Origin: JAMCRM01 sp041685075
GTDB taxonomy: Bacteria > Acidobacteriota > Terriglobia > Bryobacterales > Bryobacteraceae
Assembly (NCBI GenBank): GCA_041685075.1
Contig: JAWLGN010000065.1
Span: 1 to 21,106 of the forward strand
Length of the DNA: 21,106 nt
Reading direction: 5' to 3'
In this document: positions 14,324 to 21,106 of the stretch, in pieces
Numbering within the stretch: position 1 is the first letter of the stretch
How the letters are laid out: the number at the start of each line of letters is the position of its first letter
Position numbers and translations under genes: made by a program
The notes under the pieces: generated by a model
Told to the model about the DNA's origin: nothing
What the model saw: only the letters and a program-made list of their open reading frames with translations
The model's database searches: none

Positions 14324-15904
14324 CTACCGGATTCGGAGCCGGCGCCAGTAGGCATTGCCGCCGGTGTGCGCCGGTACGAGTGTGCGCTGGTATACCCGGA
14401 TTTCCTCCTCCTGCCCCTGGAATGCGGAAAGATCCACCGTGATCTGCTGCCAGTTCCGCTCCTCCGGGGCGCCGCCTTCGATAATCCGCCCCAGCAGATT
14501 CGCGTTCCCGGCGAAGACGTCCAGGCGCCAGGCGCAGCCCCGGTCGGCCGCCACTTCCATCTCCAGAATCGGCGCGTTGCCGAGTTGCAGGATGCGGCGA
14601 AACACCAGGCCGCGCATCTCGTCCCGCGGCCAGGTGGCGAGCACATCGCCGTCCAGGTAGGTCCCCCGCGAGCAGCCGCCGGCGCTGATGCCGCCGAAGC
14701 CTGCCCGCTCGAGCTTCCAATCCGGCTCCCAGTAACGGGTCAGCTCCCCGAGCCGGAACAACTCGGCCGGCTGCGTAGTGGGAGCGCGGTACGGTACCGT
14801 GATACCCGCCTGAGCAACGGTCCCACCGTTAGCGGCAAGCATCTTCCGGCCCAGCGCGGCAATCCTCACCACGAGATCGGAGATGCGCTCGTCGACCGGA
14901 GGGGTCAACTCCACGCCGCCCATCTTCGCCCCGGCGATGCGATCGTGGAGGCCCTCGACCAGGCGCGGCGGCAGTGCCTTGCTGCCCCTCATGGCCCCCA
15001 CCACGGCCCCTGCGTTGGCGGCATTGCAGTCGGCATCGGAGTAGTCGGCCGCGCGGTAAGCCAGGTTCACGGTCTTCAGATAGTCGCCGTCGCCGAACCA
15101 GACGCTGGCCGCCACCAGGCCGCCGTTCGGCACGCCGTTGTTCATGGCGGGATACTCGATACGCCAGCGGTCTTCCACGGCCTGAAAGACCTCTTCGGGC
15201 GACTTGCCCTCCTCCCCCATGGAGATCACCAGGTCCAGGCACTGGCGGTAGGGCGAGGACGGATGAATCAGCTTGCTCGCCTCCCGTACGATCTTCCGCG
15301 GGTCCGATTCGCGAAACGCAAGGCTCACCATGCCCGCTACGAAGACCGCGCCGTCGGTGCCCTCCGCGTAGCCGCTGATATGGCCGTAGGTGCGGGCCAG
15401 CCGTCCCGCCAGGTTGGGATCGCCGGGAGCGATCATGCCGTAGAGATCCGCGCTGAACTGCGGGCCGATGGTCCACCACAGCCGGTTGTGGCGCGGGTGG
15501 CCCGCCTGGCTGCCGGGAATGCCTTTCGCCAGGGCCTCGCGGGTCTGGCGGCTGGATCCCCAGGAGCCGGCCGAGTTCTCCTGCCACTGGCGGCCGAGCT
15601 GGTCCAGCGTCATGCCAACGCCGTACTTCTCGAAGGCGCGCAGCGCGACCAGCTCGTAGTAGTAGTCGTCGTCCACTGGTGCGGCGTCGTAGTCTTTCGG
15701 GAACCGGTCGACCAGAACGCGGGGACTGGAGGCGACCTTGCCCTCGAACTGAAAGCCCATCAGGGTTCCGATGATCTGCCCAAGCCAGGCGCCGCGGACG
15801 CGGTCTTCATATTCGGCATTGCTGAGCTTCAGGTGCGCTGTCTGGGCGGCAGTCGGAGCCGCCGTCAGGGCAAACAGCAGCACGCTAAGGGTCGTCTTGT
15901 GCAT
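14324..15904 (-). CDS. Exported ADP-ribosylglycohydrolase-family protein with C-terminal beta-rich domain
   Basis: The product is 526 residues. A signal peptide (about 1-20, ending PTAA before QTAH) places it in the periplasm or outside, which is unusual for a fold best known from cytosolic DraG and ARH enzymes that cleave ADP-ribose or N-glycosidic bonds. The DraG-type core covers about 30-350: the N-terminal RVRGAWLGQIIGTLMGFQFEG, an acidic triplet D78-D80 in VDDDYYYE, and the second metal-site region YSDADCNAANAGAVVGAMRG with D290 and D292. The usual DxDT threonine is replaced by Cys293. Residues about 375-526 form a separate beta-rich segment, perhaps carbohydrate-binding. It is divergent from a PfkB kinase (80 bp) and followed by receptor 2. 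The fold assignment is firm; the substrate is unknown, and hydrolysis of a nucleoside or glycoside fits the neighbours as well as ADP-ribose removal. Confidence 0.85.
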   Translation of the reverse strand: MHKTTLSVLLFALTAAPTAAQTAHLKLSNAEYEDRVRGAWLGQIIGTLMGFQFEGKVASSPRVLVDRFPKDYDAAPVDDDYYYELVALRAFEKYGVGMTLDQLGRQWQENSAGSWGSSRQTREALAKGIPGSQAGHPRHNRLWWTIGPQFSADLYGMIAPGDPNLAGRLARTYGHISGYAEGTDGAVFVAGMVSLAFRESDPRKIVREASKLIHPSSPYRQCLDLVISMGEEGKSPEEVFQAVEDRWRIEYPAMNNGVPNGGLVAASVWFGDGDYLKTVNLAYRAADYSDADCNAANAGAVVGAMRGSKALPPRLVEGLHDRIAGAKMGGVELTPPVDERISDLVVRIAALGRKMLAANGGTVAQAGITVPYRAPTTQPAELFRLGELTRYWEPDWKLERAGFGGISAGGCSRGTYLDGDVLATWPRDEMRGLVFRRILQLGNAPILEMEVAADRGCAWRLDVFAGNANLLGRIIEGGAPEERNWQQITVDLSAFQGQEEEIRVYQRTLVPAHTGGNAYWRRLRIR

Positions 15905-15984
15905 TGGAATTGTCTTTCCCTGGCACGCCCTGAGGCGCGCCCACCATGATAGCGGAGCTTGCGGCGCCGATTTAAGATGGCAAC

Positions 15985-16887
15985 ATGAGAATCCTGAGCG
16001 TCGGGGAAGTGCTGTGGGACGTCTTCCCGGACTCCGAGCGGCTGGGCGGCGCGGCCTTCAACTTCTCCGCGCACGCGCGGCGACTGGGCCACGAGGTCCG
16101 CTTTCTGAGCGCCGTGGGAGACGACGAACGCGGCAGAGCGGCGCTGGAGCGCGCCTCCGCCATGGGGCTGCCCGCGGAGCACATCCAGACCGTCACGCAG
16201 GCGCCCACCGGAACTGTCACGGTCCAGCTCGATGCCGGCGGCAACCCCACCTTCACCATTCATCGCCCGGCGGCATACGATTACGTGGAGATGGAGCCGG
16301 CGGCGCTCGAGGCGCTGGCGGCGTGGCGTCCCGAGTGGATCTACCACGGCACCCTGCACCAGGCCGAGCCGCGCATGCGCGCGTTGTTCCGCCGGATCGC
16401 GGAAGCCGTTCCGGCGCGGCGCTTCTACGACATCAACCTGCGGCGCGACTGCTACGACGCTCCCCTGGTGCACGAGCTGCTGCAGGGCGCCCACGCGGTG
16501 AAGCTCAACGAGGACGAGGCCGCCGAGGTAGACGCCATGTTCGGGTCCCGGCATCGCGACCTGGAAGAGTTCTGCCGCGACTGGTCGGGGCGGCTGGGAT
16601 GGCAGGCGGTGTGCGTCACGCGCGGCGAGCGCGGCTGCGCGGTGCTGGCCGGGGCCGAGTGGGCCGAGTCGCCGGGCTACGCGGTGCAGGTGGTGGACAC
16701 GGTCGGGTCCGGCGACGCCTTCGCGGCGGCGTTCCTCCACGGGCTGAGCCAGGGCTGGCCGCCCGCGCGCATCGGCGATTTCGCCAACCGGCTGGGCGCG
16801 GTGGTGGCTTCCCGCGCCGGCGCGGTGCCGGAATGGACCCCGGCCGAGTGCGCCTCGCTGGGAGAACGCACCGCCTCGGCCGAGTGA
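15985..16887 (+). CDS. PfkB-family sugar kinase (fructokinase/ribokinase-like)
   Basis: A 300-residue cytosolic kinase that phosphorylates a sugar or nucleoside with ATP. It has the N-terminal family start MRILSVGEVLWDVFPD, the substrate-binding GGAAFNFSAHARRLG, the FYDINLRRDCY and VKLNEDEAAEV segments, and the PfkB signature DTVGSGDAFAAAFLHG at about 238-253 with catalytic Asp244. The length is normal. ATG at 15985 gives the expected N-terminus, although no strong ribosome binding site precedes it. It shares an 80-bp divergent control region with the exported ADP-ribosylglycohydrolase gene; a possible -10 (TATCAT) faces that gene. The pairing suggests, but does not prove, that the kinase uses a sugar released by the hydrolase. 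The substrate cannot be named from the sequence. Confidence 0.88.
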   Translation: MRILSVGEVLWDVFPDSERLGGAAFNFSAHARRLGHEVRFLSAVGDDERGRAALERASAMGLPAEHIQTVTQAPTGTVTVQLDAGGNPTFTIHRPAAYDYVEMEPAALEALAAWRPEWIYHGTLHQAEPRMRALFRRIAEAVPARRFYDINLRRDCYDAPLVHELLQGAHAVKLNEDEAAEVDAMFGSRHRDLEEFCRDWSGRLGWQAVCVTRGERGCAVLAGAEWAESPGYAVQVVDTVGSGDAFAAAFLHGLSQGWPPARIGDFANRLGAVVASRAGAVPEWTPAECASLGERTASAE

Positions 16888-16928
16888 GCGGCGGCGCACA
16901 GCGGCAGGCGAATTGCTTCTTCATCGCC

Positions 16929-17336
16929 ATGCCGGAGAAGAAAACAGTCCAGCGCGCGCGCAAGGCGGCGCGGGAGGGCAAGGCGCCGAGCACACAGGCC
17001 GGCGAATTCGTGCACGAGGAGATCGAGCACGTTCGCCAGGGCAAACACGGGGCGCGGTCGCCCAAGCAGGCCATCGCCATCGGGCTATCCAAGGCGCGGC
17101 GCGCGGGAGTGCCTCTGAAGCCGCCCGAAAAGGGCCGCACCTCGGAGGCCACGCGCAAGCGCGCCGAGCGCGATCTCGAAAAAGCGAAGTCGCCGAGCAA
17201 GCAGGCGCCTTCAAAGAAGCAATCCCAGGCGCGGCTGGAGGTGCTGAAGCGCGAGCCCCGCAAGAGCGTTTCGAAGCAGGCGCTCTCGAAACAGGCCCGG
17301 GAGGCCGCCGCGCGCCGCAAATCCAGGGCGGCATAG
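16929..17336 (+). CDS. Small highly basic DUF6496-type protein
   Basis: The product is 135 residues and extremely rich in Lys, Arg, Ala and Ser. The N-terminal half matches what I remember of DUF6496 proteins: MPEKKTVQRARKAAREGK, STQAGEFVHEEIEHVRQGK and HGARSPKQAIAIGLSKARR. The C-terminal half is a low-complexity tail with the tetrapeptide SKQA three times and no predicted fold. No signal peptide or membrane segment is seen. The strong positive charge is compatible with nucleic-acid binding, but no function is established to my knowledge. It starts 41 bp after the PfkB gene without a clear ribosome binding site. Its TAG stop lies inside the first unit of a 19-bp tandem repeat, so slippage there could alter the C-terminus. 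Confidence 0.75.
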   Translation: MPEKKTVQRARKAAREGKAPSTQAGEFVHEEIEHVRQGKHGARSPKQAIAIGLSKARRAGVPLKPPEKGRTSEATRKRAERDLEKAKSPSKQAPSKKQSQARLEVLKREPRKSVSKQALSKQAREAAARRKSRAA

Positions 17337-17398
17337 CGCGGCATCAAGGGCATAGCGCGGCATCAAGGGCATAGCGCGGCATCAAGGGCATAGCGCGG
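17332..17398. repeat. 19-bp tandem repeat, 3.5 copies, across the stop codon of the DUF6496 gene
   Basis: The unit CATAGCGCGGCATCAAGGG occurs three times without error (17332-17350, 17351-17369, 17370-17388), followed by a partial copy CATAGCGCGG. The first unit contains the TAG that ends the small basic gene. The unit length is not a multiple of three, so each copy offers TAG in a different frame. The repeat fills most of the space before the DUF481 gene. Confidence 0.95.
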
Positions 17399-17452
17399 GC
17401 GGTTCGAAGCGCCGCCGGGCGGGCTCGGTTATCCTGATAGTTCAGGAGAATC

Positions 17453-18541
17453 ATGTCCAGCAGCCGCGCCTTCAATTCAACCCACCGGTTTGCCGTTCTG
17501 ATAGGTGCCGCGATCCTCTTCGCGGGGCAGTGCACAGCCGACCAAGTCACCTTGAAAAACGGCGACCGGCTCACCGGCACCGTCGTAAAGTCCGACGGCA
17601 AGGAACTGGTCTTCAAATCCGAGTACGCCGGGGAGGTGACCATCCCCTGGGAAGCGGTAGTCAACCTGGATTCGACCAGCACGGTCTACGTGGGGTTGAA
17701 GGGCGGGCAGGTGCTCTCGGGGCCTCTGACACTCGCGTCCGATAAAGCGCAGTTGACCACCGAAGCGGCGGGAATGGTCGCGGCGCCGCGCGGCGAGATC
17801 GAGTACATCCGCTCGAGCGACGAGCAGCAGGCTTACGAAGCCACCATCGAGCGCTATCGCAATCCGCGGCTGCTGGATTTGTGGACCGGCTACATCGACC
17901 TGGGGCTGGCCGGGGCGCGCGGCAACGCCCGCACCTCCACGGTGAACACCGGCGCCCTGGCCACCCGCATCACCCCGCGCGACAAGATCGAAGTCTACTT
18001 CAACTCCCTCTACGCCAGCAACAGCACTACCGGCGAAACGCTGGTGACGGCCAACGCCATGCGCGGCGGCTTGAAGTACGACCTGAACGTGAATCACGCG
18101 CTGTTCGGCTTCGCCGCTACGGACCTGGAGTACGACGAGTTCCAGAGCCTGGACCTGCGCTTCGCGCCCTCGGGCGGGTTGGGCTATCACGTCTGGAAGA
18201 CCGACCGCGGCTTTCTGGACGTGCGCGGCGGCGTTTCCATGAACCGCGAGTTCTTCATGGAAGGCACCAACCGCACCTCGGCCGAGGGACTGCTGGCGCA
18301 GGAGGCGCTCTATCGGTTCTCCGAGCGCGCGCTGCTGCGGGAGAAGCTCTCCTTCCACCCCAACCTCAACGAGGGCGGCGACTACCGCGCCAATCTCGAC
18401 CTCTCCGCCGAAACGGCGCTCTGGCGCTGGCTGGGGTGGCACTTCACCGTCAGCGACCGGCTGCTGAGCAACCCGGTGGTGGGGAGGAAGAAAAACGACC
18501 TCATGTTCACCACCGGGCTGCGGCTGTCCTTTGCGCGGTAA
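17453..18541 (+). CDS. DUF481 (YdiY-like) outer-membrane protein
   Basis: The product is 362 residues. The N-terminal 29 residues contain a hydrophobic export segment (FAVLIGAAILFAGQ) ending near CTADQ. Residues about 30-115 hold two beta-rich repeats typical of these proteins (DQVTLKNGDRLTGTVVKSDG and VYVGLKGGQVLSGPLTLASD). From about 140 on there is a DUF481 beta-barrel (TGYIDLGLAGARGNARTSTV, then alternating strands such as GGLKYDLNVNHALFGFA) ending in TTGLRLSFAR. The family is found in Gram-negative outer membranes and is sometimes induced by acid or salt, but its role is not established. ATG at 17453 follows AGGAG at four to five bases. It abuts the stop of the convergent flavoprotein gene with no gap. 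Confidence 0.85.
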   Translation: MSSSRAFNSTHRFAVLIGAAILFAGQCTADQVTLKNGDRLTGTVVKSDGKELVFKSEYAGEVTIPWEAVVNLDSTSTVYVGLKGGQVLSGPLTLASDKAQLTTEAAGMVAAPRGEIEYIRSSDEQQAYEATIERYRNPRLLDLWTGYIDLGLAGARGNARTSTVNTGALATRITPRDKIEVYFNSLYASNSTTGETLVTANAMRGGLKYDLNVNHALFGFAATDLEYDEFQSLDLRFAPSGGLGYHVWKTDRGFLDVRGGVSMNREFFMEGTNRTSAEGLLAQEALYRFSERALLREKLSFHPNLNEGGDYRANLDLSAETALWRWLGWHFTVSDRLLSNPVVGRKKNDLMFTTGLRLSFAR

Positions 18542-20344
18542 TCAGTTTTCCGCCGAGTGCAGCCCGCCGGCGCCGGCGCGGAACGACACGTTCGTGCGGG
18601 TGGGGTCGTCGTCGAGCGGCTGGGTGCAGTTCCACAAGCAGGCGCCGCAGTGGATGCACTTTTCGCGATCGAAGACGGGGATGCCGCTATCGCCCGGCGA
18701 GATGGCCTCGGCCGAGCAGATCTCCACGCAGATTTTCGATTCGCAGCGCTCGCAGAAATCCGGGTAGACGAAGGCCAGGTGGTCGGCGTAGCCCGGGGGC
18801 GCCTGCACTTTACCGCCCCTCAAGAGCGCGTCCTGCTGGGAGATCAGCAACTGGCCGTCGTACGGGATGGAGGGCCAGCCGGCGCGCTTCATGAGGGCAT
18901 CGTGTGCGGGCACACCGCGGGCGAAACACTCGGCGCGGATTCGCGCCACCTCGGCCGCGGGGATGCGGCCGCGATAAAACTCCGCGGGGGTGGGCATCAG
19001 GCGCGGCTGCCCGCCCAGCGCCAGTTTGCCGCCGCTGAAGCCGGCCAGCGCCATCCCCACCATACCGGTGACGACCCCGCGATGAAACCCGTCCCGCGCC
19101 TTTTCCGCCATGCGCCCCTCGCTTTCCACCCAACTGGCGCGGCGGCGCGCCACGTAGGTGCGCTCCAGGTTCTCGCGGGTGTAGGGCTTCCCTTCCCGCG
19201 TGAGTTCGATCACCGCCTCGGCGAGCATGGTGCCGGTGGTCCAGGCTTCATCGACGCCCGAGCCGGTGAGGACGTTGGTGCTGCCGGAGCCTTCGCCGAT
19301 GCGCGCGTAGCCGTCGCCCGCCAGGTACGGCTCCCCGCGGCGGCCCGATTCCTGCAACGACTTGGCGCCCCAGGAGCGCATTCTGCCGCCCTCCAGCCAC
19401 TGCCAAAGGTAGGGGTGCTGGATGTAATGTTGCAAATACCGGTAGGAGGTGCGCGCGGGATTGCGAAACCAGGAGGGCACGAAGATTCCCACCGAGGCCA
19501 CCCCGCCCGGATGCACGTAGAGGAAGCCGAAGATTTCCGGCTCGGGATACCCGAAGGTGTGGAGGACGAAGCCGGGCTCCAGGTCCACGCCTTCGCGCAG
19601 GTCCACTACCATCTTCATTCCCACGGCCCATTCACGCTGGTGATGGCCCTCGGGAAAGCCGAAGCGGGCGTCCAGGTGACGGCCCACCGCGCCCACGGGA
19701 CCATCCGCCGCCACCGTGAGAGCGGCCTTCACATCCATGCCGGGCATGAAACCGGGCTCGGGATTGCCGGCGCGGTCGGTACCCTGGTCGATGAGGCGCA
19801 CCCCGGTGACGCGGCCGCCTTCCACCAGCGGCTCCGCCACGGGCGTGCCGGGCCAGATCTGCACGGCGCCGGTGGCCATCAACTGGCCCCCCACCCACTG
19901 GTTGAACTGCCCTATGGAAAGCACCAGCCCGCCGCGCTTGTGCAGGAAGGGAGGCACGTAGGGCAGTTCGAAGGCGTGGCGTCCGGCCACCCGCAGCCCG
20001 CCCAGAATTCCATCGATAGCCCGCAGCGCGGGCGAACGGCGTGAAGCCCCCACTGGGTCGAGCAGGTAGACCACCTGTTCGCGCCGCACTGGAATGGCCA
20101 TGGGGATCGCGGCCGGGTCGAGATCCGGGAAGCTGGCGCGGATGCCGCGCGCGCGCGTCACCACGCCGGAAACGCCGAAGGCGATGTCGTCGGCGCGCTC
20201 GTAGCAGATCACCTGCAACGGCAGGCCGGGCATGGTGGGGCTTTCCAGACCGGCGCGCGCCAGCGTGGTGAGGAACCCGCCGGCGGCGGGGCCGAATCCC
20301 ACGCAGACAATATCGGCTTCGAGCGTCTGGCGTTCTATCTCCAT
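18542..20344 (-). CDS. ETF-ubiquinone-oxidoreductase-like (FixC-type) FAD protein with C-terminal Fe-S domain
   Basis: A 600-residue flavoprotein related to electron-transfer-flavoprotein:ubiquinone oxidoreductase, which passes electrons from acyl-CoA oxidation to the quinone pool at the membrane. The FAD-binding start is ADIVCVGFGPAAGGFLTTLA (about 10-29). The FAD-family GYARIGEGSGSTNVLTGSGV segment lies near 350. The C-terminus has two cysteine motifs: C531-x2-C534-x4-C539-x3-C543 and C563-x2-C566-x2-C569-x3-C573. Typical ETF-QO binds one [4Fe-4S] through four cysteines; eight here would allow two clusters. The ATG is five bases beyond the stop of the acyl-CoA dehydrogenase gene, with no clear ribosome binding site, so translational coupling is likely. 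No ETF alpha or beta gene is visible. Geranylgeranyl reductase-type proteins are the nearest alternative but lack this Fe-S tail. Confidence 0.8.
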   Translation of the reverse strand: MEIERQTLEADIVCVGFGPAAGGFLTTLARAGLESPTMPGLPLQVICYERADDIAFGVSGVVTRARGIRASFPDLDPAAIPMAIPVRREQVVYLLDPVGASRRSPALRAIDGILGGLRVAGRHAFELPYVPPFLHKRGGLVLSIGQFNQWVGGQLMATGAVQIWPGTPVAEPLVEGGRVTGVRLIDQGTDRAGNPEPGFMPGMDVKAALTVAADGPVGAVGRHLDARFGFPEGHHQREWAVGMKMVVDLREGVDLEPGFVLHTFGYPEPEIFGFLYVHPGGVASVGIFVPSWFRNPARTSYRYLQHYIQHPYLWQWLEGGRMRSWGAKSLQESGRRGEPYLAGDGYARIGEGSGSTNVLTGSGVDEAWTTGTMLAEAVIELTREGKPYTRENLERTYVARRRASWVESEGRMAEKARDGFHRGVVTGMVGMALAGFSGGKLALGGQPRLMPTPAEFYRGRIPAAEVARIRAECFARGVPAHDALMKRAGWPSIPYDGQLLISQQDALLRGGKVQAPPGYADHLAFVYPDFCERCESKICVEICSAEAISPGDSGIPVFDREKCIHCGACLWNCTQPLDDDPTRTNVSFRAGAGGLHSAEN

Positions 20345-20349
20345 GGTGT

Positions 20350-21106
20350 TCAGTAGTCCAGCGCCTCGGGAATCATGACCTTGGTCAGGGTCTCGGCGGC
20401 GCGGTCCTTGGCAAGCTGCGAGCCGGTGAGGCAGCCGTCCAGCCGCTGCCGCAGGCGCTCGAACTCGTCCAGCCCGTCGAAGCGCGCGCAGGGGCCGGCC
20501 TTATCGGCGTGGGAGCCATCGGCTTCGATCACGTCGCCGCAGCCGCGCGCCTGGGAACCGATGCCGGGCATGATCGCCTCCAGCGCTTCCAGGTCGTCGG
20601 CCGTGTAGCAGCTCATGCAGGACTCCGAATCCCACGCCGGATGGCGGCGATAGCCGAAGACCAGTTCCGAACAGATGCGAACCGCTTCACCGGCAGCACG
20701 CGCGGCCTGCACGTGGCAGAGGTCGGTCAGGAAGGCCAGGGTGCCGGCAAGGCCCTCCGCCACCACGGGGTTGTTGGGCCCCTCGCGCTCCAGTTCCAGG
20801 ACGTCGAGAATCTGGCAGCGCGAGGCTAGCAACCAGCACAGCGCATCGGCCAGCGGGAAGGTGACGCCCTGGCGCGCGCTCTGGTAGAGTTTGGCGCCGT
20901 TGGCGTCGGTGGCGTTCTGAAGGAAGCGCAACGTCCAGAGCCACGTTTGCATGGCGGTGGCCAGGGTGCAGGCGCCGGTGCCGGGATGCGTGGCGGCGAT
21001 GCGCCGCATCTCCCCGACCCACTGCCGGAACTGCGCCAGGAAGAGTTCGTCGGTCATGGTGATGCTCAACTGGCGGCGCTGCACGGCCTCCGGCCCTTCG
21101 TAGGTG
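20350..21106 (-). CDS. Acyl-CoA dehydrogenase, C-terminal part with long extension (5' end outside the window)
   Basis: The visible 251 codons begin TYEGPEAVQRRQLSITMT. This matches the acyl-CoA dehydrogenase region where the catalytic base is the Glu of the YEG motif (codon at 21097-21099 here, with Pro instead of the common Thr after the Gly). About 240 residues follow, far more than in short medium-chain enzymes and closer to the extended very-long-chain type. The extension is mostly helical in appearance and unusually rich in Cys, including CMSC (20608-20619). A GTG at 21084 is internal, so the real start lies beyond the window. The gene is directly upstream of the ETF-QO-like flavoprotein (5 bp), implying that the two form one electron-transfer unit for oxidation of an acyl-CoA. 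The substrate is unknown. Confidence 0.82.
   Translation of the reverse strand, partial: TYEGPEAVQRRQLSITMTDELFLAQFRQWVGEMRRIAATHPGTGACTLATAMQTWLWTLRFLQNATDANGAKLYQSARQGVTFPLADALCWLLASRCQILDVLELEREGPNNPVVAEGLAGTLAFLTDLCHVQAARAAGEAVRICSELVFGYRRHPAWDSESCMSCYTADDLEALEAIMPGIGSQARGCGDVIEADGSHADKAGPCARFDGLDEFERLRQRLDGCLTGSQLAKDRAAETLTKVMIPEALDY

Noticed and set aside
17398..17430. Short GC hairpin (GGCGG/CCGCC) after the 19-bp repeat as a terminator
   Set aside because: The stem is only about five pairs with a long loop and no U tract follows; it is within what GC-rich sequence gives by chance.

Overview
This is a 21.1 kb piece of a GC-rich Gram-negative chromosome. It holds two very large Oar-like TonB-dependent outer-membrane receptors with an N-terminal carboxypeptidase-regulatory-like domain, an outer-membrane secretin, a DUF481 barrel protein and many exported enzymes. 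This mix points to a soil-type Acidobacteriota, possibly near Solibacter or Bryobacter. The assignment is an inference from gene content, not from a marker gene.

Layout from left to right. At 1-1923 (+) is the 3' part of a type II secretion secretin (GspD) with a Gly-Met-Tyr repeat insert. At 1924-4814 (-) a class I acyl-CoA ligase is followed by an exported lactonase-type beta-propeller. The segment 4839-5381 holds no intact gene, but on the minus strand it shows what may be a decayed secreted or outer-membrane gene (4905-5197). At 5382-6554 (+) is an exported PQQ-type sugar dehydrogenase. At 6561-10073 and 10941-14255 (both -) are the two receptors, separated by about 870 bp. That gap carries a near-consensus promoter, a foldable leader and a perfect 55-bp tandem duplication for the first receptor, a UUCG-capped terminator for the second, and about 600 bp that I cannot explain. 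At 14324-15904 (-) is an exported ADP-ribosylglycohydrolase-family protein. Divergent from it at 15985-18541 (+) are a PfkB sugar kinase, a small very basic DUF6496-type protein whose stop codon lies in a 19-bp tandem repeat, and a DUF481 outer-membrane protein. At 18542-21106 (-) are an ETF-ubiquinone-oxidoreductase-like flavoprotein and, upstream of it, the C-terminal part of an acyl-CoA dehydrogenase.

The main functional themes, all inferred, are as follows. (i) Periplasmic sugar oxidation: the PQQ-type dehydrogenase would make lactones and the exported lactonase could open them. (ii) Uptake and processing of a glycosidic or nucleotide-like compound: receptor, exported ADP-ribosylglycohydrolase and PfkB kinase. 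(iii) Acyl-CoA oxidation feeding the quinone pool: dehydrogenase plus Fe-S flavoprotein, with no ETF subunits in view. The genes are tightly packed. All three convergent gene pairs are separated by 0 to 6 bp, with no room for a terminator between them. I see no tRNA, rRNA, CRISPR array, intact insertion sequence or phage gene.
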